DNA of 6,668 nt, from the NCBI GenBank assembly GCA_964625015.1, contig CAZUZI010000048.1:1-6668 (forward strand), in the 5' to 3' direction. This stretch comes from UBA5209 sp964625015 (GTDB lineage: Bacteria; Patescibacteriota; Dojkabacteria; SC72). A program made the translations under genes and the position numbers. This document shows positions 1-4,490 of this stretch, piece after piece. Under the pieces are notes generated by a model. That model was given only the letters and a program-made list of their open reading frames with translations, did no database searches and was not told the DNA's origin. The number at the start of each line of letters is the position of its first letter. Position 1 is the first letter of the stretch.

Positions 1-184
1 CATTGTTTATATAAAAATCAACAGTATTATTATTAACTTCATGATCCATAAGAAATGATTTTGAATTACTATTAAAATTATGCAATTCACTTGTAAATAC
101 ATCATGTTTAATATTAAAATCATTTAAGCTTATTGTGTTAAGATTAACAATCTCTTTCTTAAAATTTTTAAAATTATGTTTCAT
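1..184 (-). CDS. Partial gene, first 61 residues, unknown protein
   Basis: The start codon is ATG at 184-182. A perfect AGGAGG (minus strand, plus 193-198) lies 8 bases upstream, so the start is well supported. The reading frame stays open to the window edge, so only the N-terminus is seen. It begins MKHNFKNFKKEIVNLN and is rich in Asn, Phe and Lys, as expected from the AT-rich DNA. There is no signal peptide or membrane segment in the visible part, and I do not recognise the family. Just upstream is a leader with alternative hairpins (200-276) that could control it. Confidence 0.75.
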   Translation of the reverse strand, partial: MKHNFKNFKKEIVNLNTISLNDFNIKHDVFTSELHNFNSNSKSFLMDHEVNNNTVDFYINN

Positions 185-199
185 TAATAAAACCTCCTC

Positions 200-276
200 G
201 GATTTCGACTTTTATAAATTTAGACAGAATTACATCTGTTAGACGGAAATCCTAAACATTATGTCTAGGATTTTTT
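200..276 (-). promoter_or_regulatory. Leader with mutually exclusive hairpins; also a plus-strand terminator-like hairpin
   Basis: Two pairings compete. Hairpin A pairs 248-258 with 262-272 (11 bp, loop TTA on plus). Its one imperfection is a G:T wobble on minus and an A:C mismatch on plus. Helix B pairs 200-206 with 246-252 (GGATTTC/GAAATCC) and encloses a small hairpin 224-228/235-239. A and B share 248-252, so both cannot form fully. Helix B ends one base before the AGGAGG of the gene at 184, so it could present or mask that SD. Read on the plus strand, hairpin A is followed by six T (271-276) and resembles a rho-independent terminator for transcription entering from the left. Which role is real is not decidable from sequence alone. 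Confidence 0.4.
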
Positions 277-297
277 ATTATGTGTGATTATTAATTT

Positions 298-342
298 CTA
301 TTTTTTTCGTAATTCTTTTATAATTTTTTCTAAATTAAACAA
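298..342 (-). CDS. Possible 14-residue micro-ORF, TTG start
   Basis: TTG at 342-340 is preceded by a perfect AGGAGG (plus 351-356) at 8 bases. That SD starts immediately after the stop codon of the 50-aa gene at 357-359, so the two would be translationally coupled. The peptide, FNLEKIIKELRKK after the initiator, is amphipathic and basic. It could be a small toxin-like or leader peptide, or the SD may be fortuitous. No family recognised. Confidence 0.35.
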   Translation of the reverse strand: MFNLEKIIKELRKK

Positions 343-356
343 AAAAAATACCTCCT

Positions 357-509
357 CTAAAATTTATCATAACCATAGTACAAGTCCTCATAATTTCCAT
401 TATTTTCCTCATTCTTGTAAATTGGAGAAATTTTCTCTTCCAAATCAGCAAGTGAATTTATAATTCTCGCACCGTTTATTATAACGTCAACATTTTGATT
501 ATTTTTCAT
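357..509 (-). CDS. Small hypothetical protein, 50 aa
   Basis: ATG at 509-507 has AAGGAG (plus 517-522) 7 bases upstream; the stop is TAG at 359-357. The protein starts MKNNQNVDVIINGARI and ends in an acidic, Tyr-rich tail (NYEDLYYGYDKF). It has no membrane segment and no recognised domain. The section VDVIINGARIINSLADLEEKI could form a short strand followed by a helix. It sits in a run of tiny ORFs, each with its own SD, downstream of the 203-aa gene and presumably co-transcribed with it. Confidence 0.6.
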   Translation of the reverse strand: MKNNQNVDVIINGARIINSLADLEEKISPIYKNEENNGNYEDLYYGYDKF

Positions 510-536
510 ATTTTTACTCCTTTTATAATTTAATAT

Positions 537-596
537 TTAAGATTGATAAAGATCATCGTCCTGACTACTATCTCCTTCTCTTATGAAGTTCCACAT
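537..596 (-). CDS. Possible 19-residue acidic peptide
   Basis: The ATG at 596-594 directly follows the TAA (599-597) of the 203-aa gene. A strong AAAGGAGG (plus 604-611) lies inside the end of that gene, a typical coupled arrangement. The peptide is MWNFIREGDSSQDDDLYQS, short and strongly acidic in its second half. The SD quality and exact abutment argue for real translation; the length gives no functional information. Confidence 0.45.
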   Translation of the reverse strand: MWNFIREGDSSQDDDLYQS

Positions 597-1208
597 TTAT
601 ATTACCTCCTTTAATATTTTATTCATTAAAGCGTGAGCATAAATACAGTGATATTCGTTATATAAATAAAAATTATGATATTTATTATACCATCTCAACT
701 GTATTGGTATATCGAGATGATACCCATTAAAATTATGTCTATTATCTTTCTTTTTACGAAAGGCCCTTGATTGAGGGCTATCTACATAAAGATGAATATA
801 AAATCTTTCACCTTTATAAGTGATAGTGCAGTCAATTCCATTTTTATCATCCTCGAAAGAAGATGATACATTATTTTCTCCAAAATATTCTTTTGCTATA
901 AGCAAGAAATGATAATCACGAACTAAAGAAGGATAACTTCTCTTAGCTCTAATTAGAATATCCTTCTTGGTAATTTTTCCATAAGAATTATTACATATTA
1001 CATCTAATTTTTTCTTATTATATTTACAATATGCAATTAAAAAATCCCTGCAAAGAGGAATATTACCAGTAAAAGAAGTTATTTTAAAAAATACCTCACT
1101 AAAATGAGGTAAATTGCAACGCTCTGCGACGGAGTTGCTATCACTTTTTGGACACGTATAGTCTTGATTTTTCAGAATTTCAAGACACTTATTAATTTTA
1201 TTAGTCAC
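597..1208 (-). CDS. 203-aa protein, possible PD-(D/E)xK-type nuclease fold
   Basis: GTG start at 1208-1206 with AAGGAG (plus 1216-1221) at 7 bases. The stop of the small membrane protein upstream overlaps this start by 8 bases. The N-terminal half (residues 1-100) is Cys-rich, with single cysteines near 8, 19, 31, 53, 61 and 72. Residues 117-158 carry a run of the type GIDCTITYKGERFYIHLYV followed by a basic stretch with RAFRKKK and NRH. A GID aspartate (D126), then beta strands and a Lys/Arg-rich helix, resembles the core of PD-(D/E)xK endonuclease-like phage proteins, but I cannot identify a full catalytic triad. The C-terminus has an HLDIP strand near 164-168 and a Tyr-rich tail. A nuclease or nucleic-acid-binding role is inference only; the gene itself is secure. 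Confidence 0.85.
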   Translation of the reverse strand: MTNKINKCLEILKNQDYTCPKSDSNSVAERCNLPHFSEVFFKITSFTGNIPLCRDFLIAYCKYNKKKLDVICNNSYGKITKKDILIRAKRSYPSLVRDYHFLLIAKEYFGENNVSSSFEDDKNGIDCTITYKGERFYIHLYVDSPQSRAFRKKKDNRHNFNGYHLDIPIQLRWYNKYHNFYLYNEYHCIYAHALMNKILKEVI

Positions 1209-1341
1209 AATAAAACTCCTTTCTTATTTTACTAGAATCTACATAAACATTAGTCATGTAATCAGATAATCTATCTAAAAATACTTTAAATAGATAAATT
1301 ATTATGCAGTTAGATAACATTATTAATATAAATATTATTAT
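1201..1341 (-). CDS. Small membrane protein with non-AUG start, about 46 aa
   Basis: A full-strength AGGAGGTGAT SD (AGGAGG at plus 1349-1354) has no ATG, GTG or TTG at normal distance in an open frame. The open frame downstream offers ATT at 1344 or ATA at 1341 and 1338; ATA 1341 gives a 7-base spacer, the spacing seen at other genes here. The first ATG (1320) is 28 bases from the SD. From 1341 the peptide begins with a hydrophobic run (IIIFILIMLSNCIIIYLF) that would be one membrane span, followed by a charged tail ending SSKIRKEFYCD. The TAA (1203-1201) overlaps the GTG of the 203-aa gene, suggesting translational coupling. Alternatively the true product is the 39-aa form from 1320. The SD is partly buried in a hairpin (see 1345-1441). 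Confidence 0.45.
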   Translation of the reverse strand: MIIFILIMLSNCIIIYLFKVFLDRLSDYMTNVYVDSSKIRKEFYCD

Positions 1342-1344
1342 AAT

Positions 1345-1441
1345 ATCACCTCCTAAAATTTTTAGGAAAATTTTATCTCACACACTACTAACTGAGTCTT
1401 TTTGTTACGTAGTGTTTGGATAATTTGCCTCAGTCATATTT
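1345..1441 (-). promoter_or_regulatory. Riboswitch-like leader: interleaved helices plus SD-sequestering hairpin
   Basis: Helix 1 pairs 1429-1436 with 1389-1396 (8 bp, one G:U on minus). Helix 2 pairs 1409-1415 with 1382-1388 (ACACTAC/GTAGTGT, 7 bp). Their strands alternate, so they form either a pseudoknot with 12-13 nt loops or two exclusive states. Downstream, 1351-1356 pairs with 1362-1367 and buries AGGA of the SD of the membrane protein. The same stretch contains two AAAATTTT blocks that could pair instead and expose the SD. A 10-codon ORF (ATG 1437, MTEANYPNTT) preceded by CAGGA also lies here and could be a leader peptide. I do not recognise a known riboswitch class. Confidence 0.4.
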
Positions 1442-1470
1442 TTTTATCCTGCAAAGAAATATTTGCAAAT

Positions 1471-1500
1471 AAAAAAAACACTCTATAGTTGAGAGTGTTT
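1471..1500 (-). terminator. Rho-independent terminator after the RHH gene
   Basis: On the minus strand a perfect 9-bp stem (plus 1492-1500 with 1476-1484, loop 1485-1491) is followed by eight T (plus A 1471-1478). It lies 33 bases beyond the stop of the ribbon-helix-helix gene and separates it from the membrane protein/203-aa operon. A further 6-bp hairpin (TGCAAA/TTTGCA, around 1450-1467) follows. Confidence 0.9.
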
Positions 1501-1532
1501 AATTTGAAAAAAACTAAAAATCAATAAGGATA

Positions 1533-1793
1533 TTAATTCTCATTAAATAATTCATCATATTCTTTATCTGTTTGAGTAACAGAGAATATAATGTCATTAT
1601 TATCATCTATTCCAGACGAATATTTTGGATTATAATATTTAGACTTATTTTCTTTTTTATCTAAATATTTATATCCAAATAATTTCATTCTAATAAAGTT
1701 AGAAATTGATAAATTTAACTTTTTTGCTTCTTCTTCTAACTTTATTACTTCCCTATCTATCATTCTTATTGTCAATTTGCTATTTTTGTTCAT
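1533..1793 (-). CDS. Ribbon-helix-helix DNA-binding protein, 86 aa
   Basis: ATG at 1793-1791 with AAGGAG (plus 1804-1809) at 10 bases. Residues 5-40 have the classic ribbon-helix-helix pattern: a strand KLTIRMID, helix A (REVIKLEEEAKKLNL) and a turn leading to helix B (SISNFIRMKLFG). Such proteins (CopG, Arc and MobC-type accessory factors) dimerise and insert the paired strands in the DNA major groove, acting as copy-number repressors, antitoxins, relaxosome or partition factors. The C-terminal half (residues 45-86) is polar and Asn/Asp/Tyr-rich, with no recognised domain. It is a single-gene unit with its own promoter and terminator, next to the repeat region 1862-2800, so autoregulation or binding of those repeats is plausible. 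No toxin partner is adjacent, which weakens an antitoxin reading. Confidence 0.85.
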   Translation of the reverse strand: MNKNSKLTIRMIDREVIKLEEEAKKLNLSISNFIRMKLFGYKYLDKKENKSKYYNPKYSSGIDDNNDIIFSVTQTDKEYDELFNEN

Positions 1794-1825
1794 AATAATA
1801 TCGCTCCTTATATTTATATGATATT

Positions 1826-1854
1826 ATTATAACATATTTATGACAATAAGTCAA
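1826..1854 (-). promoter_or_regulatory. Sigma-70-type promoter of the RHH gene
   Basis: On minus, TTGACT (plus 1849-1854) and a perfect TATAAT (plus 1826-1831) are separated by exactly 17 bases. This is the best promoter in the window. A small inverted repeat TGAC-TTATT-GTCA overlaps the -35 box (plus about 1841-1853) and could be an operator for the RHH protein. The start of transcription would be near 1819. Confidence 0.85.
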
Positions 1855-1861
1855 TAGATTT

Positions 1862-2205
1862 TGTGGACATTTTATAAAAACATATCAAATATGCATGACT
1901 TTATTATAAAAATAAAGTAAAAATGTCCACATTTTAATAATATGGGTTAAATTAGTAAGACATTTTATTAAAAAATACATAAAAATGCCTTACTTTATTG
2001 TAAAAAAAAGGTTAATTTTTATTAAAAAGTCTGACTATTTTATGGTCAGAAATAGAATGTCTTACTAATTTATGTTTTTTTTAAAAAAAAGTAGACATTT
2101 TTATACTATTTTCAGTAAAATATGACAGACAATTTATCTATTTTTAGAAAAAGCTGACAAATTATAATGTAATATATGTTAAATAACATATAATTTGTCA
2201 ACTTT
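1862..2205. repeat. Tandem nested inverted repeats, non-coding
   Basis: Three successive structures. First, 1862-1873/1920-1931 (TGTGGACATTTT, 12 bp) encloses CATAT/ATATG at 1881-1893 and an 8-bp hairpin 1898-1905/1911-1918. Second, 1949-1969/2051-2071 (21 bp, one T:G on plus) encloses several hairpins, including 2030-2038/2042-2050 (9 bp, one T:G on plus). Third, GACAAATTATA near 2155 pairs with its complement ending near 2199, enclosing TATGTTA/TAACATA. The 123-bp second unit resembles a MITE with terminal inverted repeats, but could equally be a structured RNA on the plus strand or protein-binding cruciforms. No gene with an SD is visible. Confidence 0.6.
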
Positions 2206-2210
2206 TCAAG

Positions 2211-2566
2211 TTTCTGCTACACTTTTTTATTTTTTAGGTGTAACAGAAAAAACTCTTATTTTACGCCATTATTATGACTTTTTTTCTGTTACACTTTTTA
2301 TTTTCACAATAACATTCTCAGAAATATATTTTTTCATTATTATATCTAGTTACACTTGTTACACATTATATAAAATCTTGAATCTTCGTGAGGAAAAAAT
2401 ATATATTATATATATAGTATAAAAATAAAAATAAATATTTTTTCCTCTGAGAATGTGATTGTACGGATTCAAAAGTGTAACAGTAAAAAAAGTTAAAATA
2501 ATGGCGTTATTAAGCCAAAATTTCTGTTACACTTTTATTTTTATAGGTGTAACAATGGTGTAACAA
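2211..2566. repeat. Iteron-like array of GTGTAACA repeats; candidate origin or partition site
   Basis: Nine copies of GTGTAACA or its complement TGTTACAC, two slightly diverged, occur near 2213, 2238, 2286, 2349, 2357, 2475, 2524, 2547 and 2558. The last two are direct repeats 11 bp apart, one helical turn. A hairpin unit (TTTCTGyTACACTTTT, T-rich loop, AGGTGTAACA) is duplicated at 2211-2246 and 2521-2555. Copies 2 and 3 are arms of a 15-bp stem (2238-2252/2280-2294). A larger imperfect inverted repeat has arms 2263-2322 and 2446-2507, with blocks ACGCCATTATT and ACATTCTCAGA conserved in both. An inner 13-bp stem is 2390-2402/2435-2447. Such iterons typically bind an initiator or partition protein; the RHH gene is the nearest DNA-binding candidate. 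Confidence 0.6.
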
Positions 2567-2846
2567 TATTATAATAATATTGAATATTATAATATTTCTG
2601 ATTGTTATTGTAATTACTATTCTATACTATTTTGTATTTATGGTAATAATAATACAATAATAATATACTATACTAATTACAATAGTATTTTTTCATAATC
2701 GTTTTAAACACGTCTAAAATCGATTTTAAGCATAACTTCTATTCTGACGGATAAAAATTATAACTTTAATTATAATTTTAATTCTGAGTGATTTTAGACG
2801 CATTTTTAACCTTAATTTTTAGTATCTCACTTTTGGTCTAAAAGAT
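2567..2846. other. Non-coding AT-rich stretch with inverted repeats
   Basis: No gene is visible. It holds an 8-bp hairpin 2564-2571/2575-2582, an 11-bp inverted repeat 2606-2616/2674-2684 (TATTGTAATTA), and an 11-bp inverted repeat 2711-2721/2790-2800 (CGTCTAAAATC). The hairpin GGTCTAAA-AGA-TTTAGACC (2835-2853) overlaps the stop of the 76-aa gene. The very AT-rich centre (2565-2690) would melt easily, which suits an origin unwinding element next to the iteron-like repeats. Confidence 0.45.
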
Positions 2847-3077
2847 TTAGACCGTGCAATTTTTATAACAAATATCTAAAATCGGCTTTTTTACATAAAG
2901 AATCCGATAAGTATCTTTATTAATTTCTTTCTTAAAAACATCTATATTATTACTAATAATAATTTCATTATTAATTAAAATATTGATATTATTGTTAGTA
3001 ATTTTAATTGTTAATTCAACATTATATCTATTACAAATATTAATTAACCATTTATAAAATTGTTCTTCCTTATTCAT
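2847..3077 (-). CDS. Small hypothetical protein, 76 aa
   Basis: ATG at 3077-3075 with AGGAGG (plus 3087-3092) at 9 bases; stop TAA at 2849-2847. The protein starts MNKEEQFYKWLINICNRY, an amphipathic helix. An Ile/Asn-rich region follows with an alternating pattern (VELTIKITNNNINILI, NEIIIS) that looks like beta strands, then a short helix and a C-terminal strand ending CYKNCTV. No membrane segment, no recognised family. The strong Asn/Ile bias follows base composition. It is the last gene before the 1-kb repeat region and lies directly after the tRNA-like RNA, so its mRNA 5' end may be made by processing of that RNA's CCA end. Confidence 0.7.
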   Translation of the reverse strand: MNKEEQFYKWLINICNRYNVELTIKITNNNINILINNEIIISNNIDVFKKEINKDTYRILYVKKPILDICYKNCTV

Positions 3078-3115
3078 TTATTTTCACCTCCTTCCTATAA
3101 GGATTATTTAATATA

Positions 3116-3234
3116 TGGTGGCAATAAAGGGAATTGAACCCTAAAGTGGGCTATCATCCACTCTCTAGAAGGAAGTTTTATATGTATAGATATATTATAC
3201 ACATAAAGAGTCCTTTCTTTTTCCAGAGATTGCC
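3116..3234 (-). tRNA. tRNA-like cloverleaf RNA with encoded CCA, aberrant D/anticodon region
   Basis: Read on minus, 3234-3229 (GGCAAT) pairs with 3125-3120 (ATTGCC), followed by A (3119) and CCA (3118-3116). The T-arm is AGGG/CCCT (3142-3139/3131-3128) with loop TTCAATT, the canonical TpsiC pattern. Before it is a 5-bp hairpin AGTGG/CCACT (3162-3158/3149-3145) with 8-nt loop ATGATAGC, which could hold a GAT (Ile) anticodon or be a variable arm. Instead of a D-arm there is a ~66-nt arm: CTCT/AGAG (3228-3225/3166-3163), a GGAAAA bulge, AGAA-GGA/TCCTTCT (3218-3211/3173-3167, one bulged A), an internal loop, and a 10-bp stem (3205-3196/3188-3179, one G:U) capped by a 7-nt loop. At 119 nt it is far longer than a tRNA, and no D-loop GG pair is placed normally. 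It starts 4 bases after the 114-aa gene stop, so it may act as a processing signal. It lacks a tag ORF, so it is not a tmRNA. Confidence 0.6.
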
Positions 3235-3238
3235 ATAT

Positions 3239-3583
3239 TTAAGAAAAACTATTATGATAGCACCAATACTTCATATTTTCATCTTTATAATAATTTAGAC
3301 ATGCGGAATCTAAATATGGAGTAATAAATCTATTATTAATATCACAATCTAATCGTAAACATTTAAAATCAGGAGTTTTTATATCATAAGATGATATATT
3401 ATCTCCTTTTTCATAGAAGAACAGATTATTTTCTTTACAAATCTGTTTTACTAAATTTACAATAGATTGTCCAGTTCTATAATCAGGGTATATTCTATCT
3501 AAAAATATACCATAATTATTATTACCATCAACAATAAGTCTTATTACTACACGACTTATCATTTTTTTCGGATTTAATTTCAT
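3239..3583 (-). CDS. Hypothetical protein, 114 aa
   Basis: ATG at 3583-3581; AAAGGA (plus 3588-3593) is only 4 bases away, a short spacer. The in-frame codon just upstream is TGA, so the start cannot be earlier. The protein begins MKLNPKKMISRVVIRLIVDG, then GIFLDRIYPDYRTGQSIVNL and an acidic/aromatic C-terminus ending YWCYHNSFS. Basic N-terminal strands and a helix (QSIVNLVKQICKEN) suggest a small globular cytoplasmic protein. Five cysteines lie mostly in the C-terminal half. No recognised family. Its first ~56 bases overlap the tail of the frameshifted ORF upstream, and the tRNA-like RNA follows its stop immediately. Confidence 0.65.
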   Translation of the reverse strand: MKLNPKKMISRVVIRLIVDGNNNYGIFLDRIYPDYRTGQSIVNLVKQICKENNLFFYEKGDNISSYDIKTPDFKCLRLDCDINNRFITPYLDSACLNYYKDENMKYWCYHNSFS

Positions 3584-3705
3584 TCATTCCTTTAAATCCT
3601 ACTTTTTCATTATCGGTAATATACATTACCAGACAGGTATTATTAATCACATCAGACCATAAACCTTTTGCAAGGTTATCATAATTGTTTTTTAACGTCT
3701 GACAT
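3528..3705 (-). pseudogene. Frameshifted small gene, ~58 codons, broken at an A6 run
   Basis: ATG at 3705 has GGAGG 12 bases upstream and reads MSDVKKQL, then TGA. If one base of the A6 run (plus T 3688-3693) is skipped, the frame continues as MSDVKNNYDNLAKGLWSDV, then INNTCLVMYITDNEKVGF and on to TGA at 3530-3528. The body is open for about 60 codons, unlikely by chance at this AT content, and looks protein-like. Explanations: a real frameshift mutation, a homopolymer base-call error, or programmed slippage on the A run. The body frame is also that of the upstream 59-aa gene after its TAG, so stop readthrough is another route. The tail overlaps the 114-aa gene. Confidence 0.5.
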
Positions 3706-3710
3706 GATCT

Positions 3711-3890
3711 CTAATTACCTCCAGTAAAGGAACTCATTCCCATTACTTTTACAGGATGTTTAGTTCCTATAATAGTAACTTTATCCTTCTTGGTTCTATG
3801 TGTATTATACACTTTAAACCAATTAAGAGAATTAATATCCTTTACTTTTAGGTGTTTTTGTAGGAATTTTGAAAATTTCGGGGAATTCAT
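3711..3890 (-). CDS. Small basic hypothetical protein, 59 aa
   Basis: ATG at 3890-3888 with AAAGGAGGTGAT (AGGAGG at plus 3898-3903) at an ideal 7 bases; stop TAG at 3713-3711. The protein begins MNSPKFSKFLQKHLKVKDIN, continues with SLNWFKVYNTHRTKKDKVTI and ends MGMSSFTGGN. It is rich in Lys and His, has no membrane span, and could bind nucleic acid, though no domain is recognised. Its last codons carry GGAGG, a possible SD for the following frameshifted ORF. The frame after TAG stays open for 60 codons, so a longer fusion by readthrough cannot be excluded. Confidence 0.65.
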   Translation of the reverse strand: MNSPKFSKFLQKHLKVKDINSLNWFKVYNTHRTKKDKVTIIGTKHPVKVMGMSSFTGGN

Positions 3891-3946
3891 TTTATCACCT
3901 CCTTTATAGGAAAAAATTCTTAAAACAATAGACTTAATCTATTCTT

Positions 3947-4018
3947 TTAAAAACTTTTTATATTCATTCTTTCTAGGAGGAAAGGCTTTACTGCATTACG
4001 TATTACACGATTTTGCAA
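3947..4018 (-). CDS. Possible 23-residue peptide, TTG start
   Basis: TTG at 4018-4016 follows GGAGGGAAGGA on minus (GGAGG about 6 bases upstream). The peptide, QNRVIRNAVKPFLLERMNIK plus SF after the initiator, is basic and helix-prone. An overlapping ATG frame (MEGRIAKSCNT) starts within the SD and is less likely. The ORF fills the gap between the two 59-aa genes. Only SD strength supports it. An AT-only hairpin (AATAGA/TCTATT, about 3928-3944) follows. Confidence 0.3.
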   Translation of the reverse strand: MQNRVIRNAVKPFLLERMNIKSF

Positions 4019-4105
4019 TCCTTCCCTCCATAATAAAAAGAACTAGTTAATTTTATAGGATAGAATATATAATCAAATTAACAAAATTATATATTTTTTC
4101 TTTTA

Positions 4106-4143
4106 AGACGTAAAAACCTATATATCATAGCATTAATACGTCT
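4106..4143 (-). promoter_or_regulatory. Two-tier hairpin between genes
   Basis: 4106-4112 (AGACGTA) pairs with 4137-4143 and encloses CTAT/ATAG (4118-4121/4127-4130). It lies 18 bases past the stop of the 59-aa gene at 4161. It has no T-run on minus, so it is not a classical terminator; an mRNA-stabilising or processing role is possible. The rest of 4019-4105 shows nothing I can support. Confidence 0.3.
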
Positions 4144-4160
4144 GACGGTAATTTATATAA

Positions 4161-4340
4161 TTACATTACCATAAATTTACTATATCCATTGGATACCCAA
4201 ATATAGTTATCCCAATCGCAATAAACTGTGTAATAACCATCAGTAATAGTTTTATTGTTATCTAATACAGATAACACCATGTCTTGAAGTTCTTCAGATA
4301 ACTCTTCAAGATACTTTGAAAATTTTATTTTTAATTCCAT
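4161..4340 (-). CDS. Small hypothetical protein, 59 aa
   Basis: I start this at ATG 4340-4338, not at the in-frame ATG 4388, because AAAGGAGGTGAT (AGGAGG at plus 4351-4356) sits 10 bases before 4340 and the upstream codons include the SD itself. The protein begins MELKIKFSKYLEELSEELQD, an acidic amphipathic helix, then VLSVLDNNKTITDGYYTVYC and a Trp/Tyr-rich end (DWDNYIWVSNGYSKFMVM). No membrane span or recognised domain. It is the first gene after the giant RNA's terminator. A TATAAT on minus near 4406-4411, without a convincing -35 box, may be its promoter. Confidence 0.65.
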   Translation of the reverse strand: MELKIKFSKYLEELSEELQDMVLSVLDNNKTITDGYYTVYCDWDNYIWVSNGYSKFMVM

Positions 4341-4445
4341 TCTTTTATCACCTCCTTTATTAAAATAATCAATATAATATACTATCATATAATAAATATT
4401 AATAATTATACTATATTCATTATTTTAATAAAAATTATAACCAAT

Positions 4446-4490
4446 AAAAAAGGCTAGTAATACAGAACTATAAGTTCTATACTACTAGCC
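4446..4490 (-). terminator. Strong intrinsic terminator of the giant RNA
   Basis: On minus an 18-bp stem (4490-4473 with 4469-4452; GGCTAGTA/TACTAGCC at its base) with a 3-nt loop is followed by six T (plus A 4446-4451). Two of the pairs are G:T on minus and A:C mismatches on plus, so the stem is perfect only as minus-strand RNA. No coding gene lies for over 1 kb upstream, so this ends a non-coding transcript. Confidence 0.93.

Noticed and set aside
2195..2422. Plus-strand open frame of 75 codons
   Set aside because: It lies across the GTGTAACA repeats and hairpins, lacks an SD, and its Phe/Tyr/Ile-rich sequence is what T-rich repeats give by chance.
2211..2566. CRISPR array
   Set aside because: The repeats are 8-9 bp, in both orientations and with irregular spacing.
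2835..2853. Terminator after the 76-aa gene
   Set aside because: The 8-bp hairpin overlaps the stop codon but is not followed by a T-run on minus.
3116..3234. tmRNA
   Set aside because: Too short, no tag reading frame, and the 5' sequence lacks tmRNA-specific features.
3711..3713. TAG recoding as an alternative genetic code
   Set aside because: Only one gene suggests readthrough, other TAG stops are followed by SD sites, and the tRNA-like RNA shows no CTA anticodon.
4341..4388. Longer start (ATG 4388) for the 59-aa gene at 4161
   Set aside because: The extension would translate through the SD that serves ATG 4340 and has no SD of its own.
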